Assembly (NCBI GenBank): GCA_903813345.2
Contig: CAIIXF020000257.1
Location: forward strand, 1-25,000
Reading direction: 5' to 3'
From: Owenia fusiformis
Taxonomy: Eukaryota > Annelida > Polychaeta > Sabellida > Oweniidae
DNA length: 25,000 nucleotides
Made by a program: the position numbers and the translations under genes. Shown piece after piece: positions 10,377 through 18,330 of the stretch (positions within the stretch are counted from its first letter, which is position 1; each line of letters starts with the position of its first letter). The notes under the pieces were generated by a model. That model searched no databases. It saw only the letters and a list, made by a program, of their open reading frames with translations, and had not been told where the DNA came from.

Positions 10377-10616
10377 TTAGCATCCCGTATAAAAACAATA
10401 TGGCGGCTCCAGGCGAATCAACTGGATCAGTTCATTTTTAAGAAATAAGGGGAGTTCTGTAAAATCCAGTTTATTGAAATTGTCTTTGAGATAAAGTAAT
10501 CCGTTTATAATGATTTTGAAAACGTTATCCAACGAGTGATTGCGTTCAAAGAATACATGTACAACAGCCAATATAAATCCTTGTATTAGAAACCGGTTTG
10601 TCTTGCTTTGTTTCAT
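10377..10616 (-). CDS. Uncertain 79-codon open frame, possible gene fragment
   Basis: An ATG-initiated frame encodes a plausible helical protein: a hydrophobic N-terminal third, then LDNVFKIIINGLLYLKD and LPLFLKNELIQLIRLE. The leucine pattern (LP..LK.ELI.LI) resembles the ends of helical repeat or SOCS-box-like domains, but I do not recognise a family. No clear splice sites or neighbours connect it to a gene. It could be a decayed fragment or chance; the opposite strand carries an ATGGCGGCT start-like word. Confidence 0.15.
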   Translation of the reverse strand: MKQSKTNRFLIQGFILAVVHVFFERNHSLDNVFKIIINGLLYLKDNFNKLDFTELPLFLKNELIQLIRLEPPYCFYTGC

Positions 10617-10788
10617 TTGTAGGATATTTCATATGCCAAGCTGTGTGCTATTACGTTATGGGGAAATTTAGATGCCATTTTTTCCTTATTGTACACAAAT
10701 AGAAGATCCTGAAACGTCACCCATAAATGTGGAATTGATTTGTCAAAACAAAAATCACCCTTTTATAAATGTGTGACGATCTATAATA

Positions 10789-10976
10789 CAAGGGGCGATC
10801 CATATATTCTGATAAAAATGCCCTCATTTTGTGATTTTTTCACATATCCCTTTCATTTTTTCAGAACATGTAGATTATGTAATTGCACATACAATGCTAA
10901 GATATTATAGCTATATCTTAAATTAATTTTGAAAAAAGGTTGCCATGGTAACCTGTATTTAGGGTAGGCAGGTCAG
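10789..10976 (+). repeat. Left terminal inverted repeat
   Basis: It pairs with 11651-11837. It includes GTTGCCATGGTAAC at 10939-10952, which fits the RFX X-box consensus. Confidence 0.85.
10939..10952 (+). promoter_or_regulatory. X-box-like RFX site in transposon arm
   Basis: GTTGCCATGGTAAC is nearly palindromic and matches the RFX consensus half-sites (GTTGCC and GGTAAC). In animals such sites are known to control ciliary genes. Activity here is unknown; the motif is part of the transposon. Confidence 0.4.
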
Positions 10977-11650
10977 TTAAATTATAATGTATAAAATAGA
11001 TAAATTTGTTAATTTAATCACCCCTTGGTACCTATTTTAAGCAGATCAAACACATCTTCCAGTCATTGCCAACTATTTGTTGAACTGTTCCATACCCCTG
11101 TTGCTCTTGTTTGCTAATTTTTTCTACAGTGGGATAGTTCTCGCTTCATAGTTGCATCTCAATTTATCGTAGTGTTATTCTCTGTCCACAAGCTCTTCTT
11201 GCAACCAGATTGTGGATGATCTTCAACATTTACCATGCCTTCCTCTTTACAATAATACCTATAGATTCTTTAAGCAGATATAACACCTTGCCCATACATT
11301 TTGTCCATATTTCTCTGACAGTGTCCTCTTACTTATTCTTGATAGTACATAAAATCTAATCGTTCTCCTAATGTATCTGTTAATGTCACACTCTGCAACA
11401 GCCACACTTACCTCATCTGACATTTTGATTTTTTGTGTGTCTCATGACATGTAATGTTAACTGGTCAGTTCTGTCATACATTGCTATTGTGAGTTGTTGT
11501 GATGTTATAGTGAGCACAAATAAACTTTTGTTTAGCAACAAACAACGGGCAAAAATACCAAACTTTTTTAGAAAAAATGTTTGATTTCCGCATGCTTTAA
11601 AATAATTAAAATAACAAGTTATTATAATATTTTATATGTTTTAATTGGAT

Positions 11651-11837
11651 TGACCTGCCTACCCTTAATACAGGTTACCATAGCAACCCTATTTCATTAA
11701 TGATTTAAGACATAGCTATAATATTTCAGCATTGTATGTGTAATTACATAATCTACATTTTCTGAAAAAATGAGAGGGATATGTGAAAAAATCACAAAAT
11801 GAGAGCATTTTTATCAGAATATATGGATCGCCCCTTG
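11651..11837 (-). repeat. Right terminal inverted repeat
   Basis: It is the reverse complement of 10789-10976. Its X-box counterpart is GTTACCATAGCAAC at 11674-11687, still X-box-like despite substitutions. Mismatches between the arms show the insertion is not recent. Confidence 0.85.
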
Positions 11838-12256
11838 TATACTTATGCTATATAACAGTGAGAGGTGTTGACACAACGACCTCAAACCTGTGAACCCTTG
11901 AGTATTATTCCGGGATCGGGCCTTTTATACTAAACGGTGAGCAACACCAGAAACGAGCGTTCGATTTGCTAAACGATATGCGTCACCCTTTAAGAGCGCG
12001 GTACGAAGTGTACCCTTTGCATTCGTTTAACTTCATTTCTTAAAAGAGAGCTTCTGTGTAGTTTAACTAGACTCTGCATGAAGGGTATGCGAAGTGAAGT
12101 CATTTTTGAATTTGAATTTTATAAACTTAAACTACGTTAGGTATTCAGTTATATTCATGAATACTTTTGTGTCTGTAATAAATACGAGTAAAGTGACGTT
12201 TTTTATCGCAAAATTAATGTCATTGTTGGTTTTTAAAATAAGTTTCCATACGTAAG

Positions 12257-12437
12257 ATAAAAATAATCGAAAAGGAGGGGGGGGGGGAGTAATATGACTT
12301 TAAGGTGGAAAAAATTGGATGTTACAACATTTGAAGTTACTCGAAACAAAATCATGTTACATCTCTTATCACATGCCTTATACATACATTACTCCCACCC
12401 CTTCTTTCACAATTTATTATTTTCGATTATTTTTTAT
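12257..12437. mobile_element. Small inverted-repeat element (MITE-like)
   Basis: ATAAAAATAATCGAAAA at 12257-12273 is mirrored by TTTTCGATTATTTTTTAT at 12420-12437. Further in, GGGGGAGTAAT near 12285-12292 is mirrored by ATTACTCCCACCCC near 12388-12401. The right arm carries an extra 18-20 bases. The whole is about 180 bp, with a G run in the left arm. The open frame at 12294-12491 crosses it and is not credible. Confidence 0.5.
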
Positions 12438-12544
12438 AGGCTTTGTATAAAAAACCTCCTACCTCATACGTGGGACATTTTAAATTTTTAAGATCTTAGT
12501 TTATTAAATCTTAGTTTATGATGAATTATAGATGCATTTGTAAC

Positions 12545-12605
12545 GACCCTTGATAGCAAGTTGCTACTACATCCCAGCTGGGTTCGATTCCCACTTGGGG
12601 CATCG
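12545..12605 (+). repeat. tRNA-derived SINE fragment
   Basis: The B-box consensus GGTTCGATTCC at 12581-12591 has a T-arm of four pairs and is followed by CACTTGGGGCAT. I cannot build an acceptor stem or an A box in register, so this is a SINE remnant and not a tRNA gene. A more decayed relative lies at 15958-15990. Confidence 0.5.
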
Positions 12606-13728
12606 AATTTAGCACACTTTTTTCAATTTCTTATCTGCTTTGTTGGACTTATGCTCGCGGTCGTTAGTTATTTATTCCCCTGGGGCGCCCTCGTCACTTA
12701 CAAGTATTTATTTTAACAGGTCGTGTACGTAGACCCTTGCTGGATTTATAGCAGAAACATTGGCATTTGCACATTGGCGACGCAATTTTTTTTTATCTAA
12801 GAAGCCCATCAGTTCAAAATAAATCCGAGAAGACCTTACATATTTAGCGAAATCAGCTACTCCCCCTCCCCTCCGTTCATTTCTTACGATCACCGGGCGT
12901 GATACAAGTCGATAATTCGTCTACTACACTTCCGAGCTCCAACAAGTTTAGGCTTTTACAAGTATGAGTAACTTTTGCGCTTGTCTTTCACAGACACTCG
13001 TCCTTTCTTTAATTAGACTAGCCTGGACACTGTGGGGTAACCGCTGTGCACTACAGTTTCTATAACAAGATGGCGGAGAAATGTACGCTTCTTTACTCAC
13101 ATTCTTACACGTACGATCTCTGAGCATATTTAGTACACAAATATTTACAATAGTTGTGTATAGCACTTTAAAAACTGATGACCACCTCGTTTTAACGTTG
13201 TATTATTACCGAATCCCCGAATCGAAACAAATATTCATAGTCCTACAGAGTGACAGGTCGGAGCTAGCAGGAATTATAGTTAAGTTCTGTCGATTCCCTT
13301 CATCATTGGTCATTGTGTTAGTCCTGCAGTGATTGTGCCAGGAGAGTTAGTCAATATGAAAACATTTATATTATGATCACTATGTTTATTCATGCTCCAA
13401 AGTTGGAAAGTTTCTTTTGTTATGACTGGGATATCATGATGTCCATTATTACCGATTGTCTCCGGGACGGAAATGAATACAGTTTACATTATTCTCACTG
13501 CGATCAATTTACATTAAAGTTATCAGAAATTCAATTGACAAGGGAATTGAAACAAAACATAACAATATTTATGACGTTTCGATCGAAATAATATCTGATC
13601 CATTAATTATAAAGTGTACTCTTTTAGTTTATGCAATTGTCTGGCCTTGCACCCTGGAGCATTCGCTTTCATTGTAATTGCCATTTTTACAATACATTTA
13701 TAAGAGTCTTAATTGTGTTCAGAAGGGA

Positions 13729-13799
13729 TTCTGCTACTCATCACATCTTTCTGCCTTCAACTAGAAAGAAGCTGGCTAATAGAGGCCATGATTTCTCAC
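13729..13799 (+). repeat. Dispersed direct repeat, copy 1
   Basis: It contains TTCTGCTACTCATCACATC and CTTTCTGCC, then TTCAACTA, AAGAAGCT and GGCCATGATTTCTCA. The same series of words in the same order is found at 15218-15300. The two copies flank the mariner-like remnant. Confidence 0.6.
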
Positions 13800-14256
13800 G
13801 ATAAGACTATTGAATATATAAATAGGTGGTCAGAGTAATGAAGGAGATGGGCATCCTTGAAGTTATATACAGATTCAGATCACGCGACTCATACCTTGAA
13901 TGATATGGTTTTATAAGTGGCCATACCTTTTATGGCCAAGAGTAGGAAAATCGTTCCTCTCATCTCCCCGAGCAGTGAAAGGGAAGATGTATTTTATATT
14001 TTGAATTTTCGCGATTTTTTTGCTTAATAGGACTTTGAGAAATTCTGCTGATTTAATGAACGAGGCCATTGTATGGGAGCGCCTTAACCGAGGCTGACAG
14101 GCCGAGAAATGTGGTAACCATACAAGAAACGGGTGCATTAAATCATACACAATCCATTGAATCATTTTCTTTTCACATATAGCACGATATTTTGAACAAT
14201 ATCATAGCTAGAATAGCTATATCTCACCTCAGATAGGTATAATATGAGTGAATACA

Positions 14257-14845
14257 CAGGGTGCGCCAAAAACATAACCCAATCAAATTAATTATTAAGT
14301 CATGAGCCGATATGGGTTTTAAATACTAGTAATATTTGGCACAAACCTTGATCAGTTCAATGTTCTTTCATTCCACCAAGTTTAATTGGTCTATTCCAAA
14401 TAGTCACAAAATTTATGATCATTTACAAAACTCAAAATGCCGATCTTGTCTTTAGAGAGAGACTTGAACGCATTTAAGGGGAAGTTTTCTGACTACATGC
14501 TCACAGACATCTTGTGTAATGCCTCTCATTTTCCTTCTGCAGCGATCTCTTGTTTCAACTCTCTGATGCTTCTAGGGAATTGTACAGTTGTACACATTAT
14601 CTTTGAAATAGCCTCAGTGATAAAATTCTGGGGATTGATATTGGGTGATTTTGGTATGTTTTGTCATTTTGACCATGTTTTGTAAACTGGCCATAAAATC
14701 GTGATCATTCTAAATAGACCAATGAAACTTACTAGAACGAAAGCACATTGAATAAGGTTTAATTGTACCACATATGATTTAACACCCATGCCGGATGACT
14801 GGGTTATTAAGATTTATTTGGGTTACCTTTTTTTGGCTCACCCTG
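14257..14845 (-). mobile_element. Decayed mariner-like element, internally deleted
   Basis: Both ends read CAGGGTG(C/A)GCCAAAAA inward, and inverted arms of about 180 bp can be followed (left 14257 to about 14440, right about 14660 to 14845), including the shared TTAATTGGTCTATT-type and ACAAAAC words. CAGGGTG..CC.AAAA is a terminal motif frequently seen in mariner/IS630-type elements. The roughly 220-bp interior keeps a frameshifted scrap of transposase C-terminus on the minus strand. No clean TA target duplication is visible, consistent with age. Confidence 0.7.
14451..14580 (-). pseudogene. Transposase C-terminal remnant (mariner/IS630-like), frameshifted
   Basis: One minus-strand frame reads FPRSIRELKQEIAAEGK and then stops. 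The adjacent frame continues RGITQDVCEHVVRKLPLKC before a stop. The pattern P.SI.ELK..I......IT..V....VR....C resembles the C-terminus of mariner/IS630-type transposases. A frame change and stops show it is dead. The reading comes from pattern recognition; I ran no database search. Confidence 0.55.
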
Positions 14846-15217
14846 TCATCGTCGTTATTATAAACGGAATTCGAATAAATAGGCTACGACGTCATGAAGA
14901 TAGCTAATGAACAGACAGAGGAAATAAGAGCACCCCGTCTTTGATCCTCAATCAGGTTGACAATAGGAGAATCATATTTGAATTATTTGCACTTCTCAGC
15001 AGGTTGTTAGAGCGGAACTGAACAAAAATTAGAGCATGGTGTGCCGGTCTTGGAAATAATAATCCACTTCCTTGTCAAATTAGAAAATAGCACGATCCAT
15101 CAATAATCTTAACGATAGCTGAGAGCTCTGAAGCTGTAATACTGAATACTACGATCTTAAGTCGCAGTTTTGCATTGAGCCAAAGTGTATATCATTTGAC
15201 TTATCCACATTTTGACA

Positions 15218-15300
15218 TTCTGATACTCATCATATCTTTCTGCCTCATTCAACTATAAATAATTAAAGAAGCTAATGGAACTAAGGCTATGGTTTCTCAT
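15218..15300 (+). repeat. Dispersed direct repeat, copy 2
   Basis: It matches 13729-13799 through TTCTGATACTCATCATATC and CTTTCTGCC, then TTCAACTA, AAGAAGCTAATG and GGCTATGGTTTCTCA. The family is not recognised. Confidence 0.6.
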
Positions 15301-15957
15301 TTTTAGTCATAACATTTTTCTATTTTGCAACTATTCACAAGAAAAAAACTGATAGAAGGATGTTTAAGATATCGTGTCATCCACAGGGCGCCATCGTACC
15401 GTGGCAGACAGAAAGGTACACGTTGAGTATCATAATGTTATACTCCTCCAGGGGCGACGCTCATGGAGGTTGAATTTGTAAGATAACATACACTTCGTGT
15501 CAAACTGATAATTCCATCAGAAACGTATACCTTAATTTTGATGTCTAGCTCAACAGCAGTTCATTGACATTCTTGATCTATTCCGGACTGATGGCGTGGG
15601 TTTATTATCGCAAAAACGTTTTTTTTCAAAAAGCCTAATTAGTGATCCCCAAAACGTAACTATACGATAAAAATAAGACTACTTTGAACGCACGGAGTAA
15701 CAATCCACTGTGACTACGTTCGGACCTGGCGTTCGGAGGATGAATCAACCCATTTTCCATCTCCGACTACCAAGGGAAGACTGCCAAAATACGACCCTGT
15801 GAATCTATTACATGCAAGATCCATTGAAGCTGGCGAAGACCAGTACACTACGTCATGGGTCAATGAATGCAATGAAACAAATCCCATAGTTGTGACCCCC
15901 TCTACTTGACTAACACCTTCTCATACAGAAAACTGAATGATCCTGTGTGCAAGGTCG

Positions 15958-15990
15958 TGTAGCTGGACTACAAATCCCACTTGGGTGCTA
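15958..15990 (+). repeat. Decayed SINE-like fragment
   Basis: GTAGCTGGACTACAAATC followed by CCACTTGGGTGC parallels the T-arm region at 12575-12600, with the B-box itself lost. It is probably an old copy of the same family. Confidence 0.3.
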
Positions 15991-17639
15991 AATTACAGTA
16001 TTGAACCTATTTCCTTGCATGGTGGTTTTAGTTTGACAGTTTGAAGTGTGACAGATTTGACAAGTACAAAACGGGACATAATGGCACCTATAATTAGTAA
16101 ATATTGAGTCGATAATCACTCAAGCAAGCAATTTCTCTACAGATATCACTTAGCAGTAACTTTTCTACTCACCGGTAGCCTGTGCCCTCCTTTGGCGAGC
16201 ATTAGAAGAGGCGCTGAACGCTGCAATCATCTGTGACTACTGTATTATGTATCCAACGATGTCCAATGATATATCCATTAGTCCCAGTGAAATGTTGCTT
16301 GTTAGTCCCTGGTTGTTACATCCTCGAGGAGAATTCTTTCACACAATCAGATGAGTAATAACGGAAAGCCGTGTATTAACGAATGTCAGTAATTGCGATA
16401 CGATATATACAACAATTAGTCACGACTCGAGAACACATGCATTGTGTTCTGTTACCATGGATTACACTCCCGTTTACCTGATTAATTACTTCTTATATTG
16501 TTCGTGACTTACGTCGTTAACGGCGGATTTCTGGTCTCTACCCCCTGACAGAGACTGTTGAGCCCGTTTTGCAGGTGTTCCGGAGTCAATCGAATATCAA
16601 CTTCTAGCATACGGCTGCAGTAACATCCAATGCGTATACCGTTTAGGAGTCCGTATTAGCTTAAGAGGAATGATAATATTAGTCTGATCCATGATATTTA
16701 CTTAATATAACATATATCTACATATTGTCTAGGTTACCTGAAGATATAATGATTAATTTTCTTTTGTCTATACCTTGCCATAACACTGAACAAGCCACAG
16801 TATCTCACCCGGACACCTTGACAACGGGCTAGAGTAGACCGCGACGGCTAAGTTGCAGAAGTCGTTGTCAACAAAGGAGATTCGCAATAGCTTCTGTTTT
16901 CCACTCGCTAGCATAACAAGAGTATAGTATAACTTATAAGTATAGTAAAATTATTTGATATTTATAGATAATCAATTATCAGAGAGACATTTTCTGTATT
17001 AATTTTAACTAATATTTGTAACTTTCTTATTTTTAAGATGATAATTTATGGTAACCAACCTTTGTAAAATCTGCTGTAACGACCCATGCACAAATATAAT
17101 CGGTATTATTTATATCATTGCCAATTGTTAAAGTCTCGACCACCCAGGAATAAAAAAAATCAAAATCAAAGATGAAAACTAACTGATAATCTTCAATTTA
17201 ATTCCTCACTTCTGTTACGTAAACAGAACTACAAAAACGGTTAAGATCTGCACGTTTAACCATTCAACCATTCAAGGACTAACCTTGAGTGCGGTGATTG
17301 GTTATATAATGTAGAGCAGTTATATGAAATAATGTGTTCGGATTGGCTGGAATCGGACACAACTTTACTATATGTAAATCGATGATAATCAGAAAATGTT
17401 GTCTTCTGAACTATTTGTTCGCAAACGTATAGTGTGTGATAAACTGGGGAATTCTGCCTACAACTCGAGGTTCCGACATTTTGTTTCCGTAACGGATCTG
17501 TCAGGTATGACTAGTTTGCAGTAATATTGACTAATAAAAGTCCACGAACGATCGATTCAAACGGTTGCGCCGGGATCGCAGCCGACTTCGGACAGTTTGG
17601 GGTGAGGTAATCTTTCTAAGACTCTTATTTTCCCAATTT

Positions 17640-17747
17640 TTCTGTAGAACTATGCCAAAAAAACATATAAGACTTATGCCAATTTTTTTGGGCACAATTT
17701 TTTTCTGGTCCCACCCAAAGGGCCCTTGCCCCCCAGATCCACCAGTG
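17640..17747 (-). mobile_element. Truncated G/C-run transposon fragment
   Basis: Read on the minus strand it begins CACTGGTGGATCTGGGGGG and continues with GGGCCCTTTGGGTGGGACC and A/T runs. This matches the left half of the 7109-7394 element. The distal end is missing or decayed. The plus-strand frame ending in a Pro-rich tail (17565-17777) is an artefact of this element. Confidence 0.55.
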
Positions 17748-18278
17748 ATACCCCCTCCTATACCCCAGAGTTCATAGATGAACCTCTCTCCATTGGTAGC
17801 AGCTGATTGGTAGAGAGGATGGCGGTATCGCGTCTCCTCTTCGATTAGGCCTATAAAGGAAGATACTCGTTTTACATCCTGAAAAAATTCAAATCATGCA
17901 AGTGAACAAGTAAAACAAACACAAACTAAAACGCATTTTTTGGGATTTTTGTTTAACATTTCTTTCGATAAAACGGTATGATATAGACGATATACTGATA
18001 TATCAATTTGTAGTGACTGCACTGCAAACACTAGGCTTACAGTAACCTACATACCAAGACCTGGCTAAACATACATAAGCTTAATATTATTAAAAGTCTA
18101 TTATAAGATGATCACTTTATATAGGAAAATTACAATGACTATGTTTCTAAACATAAAAGCCCAACTCGTTAAGGTTTGCTATTCATGCTATTCATTGCAT
18201 TCCCTGTAAATAATAAGCAAAGGGACACAAATCAAATAATCTACTATTTATGGCCTACTGTAGCCTTGTCGTTTTCAA

Positions 18279-18283
18279 CCAAT
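18279..18283 (+). promoter_or_regulatory. CCAAT box near CBLL1 start
   Basis: CAACCAATCAGA fits the NF-Y consensus and lies about 35 bp upstream of the ATG. No TATA box is evident. If transcription starts nearby the 5' UTR would be very short, so the true start may lie elsewhere. Confidence 0.35.
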
Positions 18284-18317
18284 CAGATTCCTCTGTGTAG
18301 CGTAATCGAAAAACAAA

Positions 18318-18330
18318 ATGGAGAATGAAG
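18318..18330 (+). CDS. CBLL1: CBLL1 coding exon 1 (13 nt)
   Basis: ATG GAG AAT GAA G, then a GTAAGA donor. The spare G joins AA of exon 2 to give Glu5, so the protein begins MENEELELGL, reminiscent of the acidic start of vertebrate Hakai. AAAATGG gives a good start context. The gene could have further 5' UTR exons upstream. Confidence 0.8.

Larger units (their letters stand above)
10789..11837. mobile_element. Non-autonomous DNA transposon with long terminal inverted repeats
   Basis: The left arm 10789-10976 and right arm 11651-11837 are reverse complements over about 187 bp with scattered mismatches. They start CAAGGGGCGATCCATATATT and end at the shared word GGGTAGGCAGGTCA. The dinucleotide TA flanks each end (10787-10788 and 11838-11839), which would suit a Tc1/mariner-type insertion. 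The 670-bp interior has no open frame of note, so the element needs a transposase from elsewhere. The arms would fold into a long hairpin. The superfamily is not established. Confidence 0.85.
8812..18317. other. Intergenic region between divergent SSUH2 and CBLL1
   Basis: About 9.5 kb separates the two proposed start codons, which face away from each other. It must contain both promoters and 5' UTRs, but I see no clear TATA or initiator for either. Listed separately are the X-box inverted-repeat element (10789-11837), a small inverted-repeat element (12257-12437), SINE scraps (12545-12605, 15958-15990), a mariner-like remnant (14257-14845), a direct repeat pair (13729-13799, 15218-15300) and a G/C-run transposon fragment (17640-17747). 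Stretches 8812-10370, 11840-12240, 12610-13700 and 16000-17280 show only AT-rich sequence and short chance frames to me. Confidence 0.7.

Noticed and set aside
12581-12591. Possible tRNA gene (B box GGTTCGATTCC)
   Set aside because: No acceptor stem, A box or anticodon arm can be drawn in register; better explained as a SINE remnant.
13066-13110. Possible gene start ATGGCGGAGAAATG
   Set aside because: The frame stops after 17 codons with no good donor; the word is equally a YY1-like AAGATGGCGG site.
14437-14685. Plus-strand 82-codon frame
   Set aside because: It lies within the mariner-like remnant, antisense to the transposase-like scrap.
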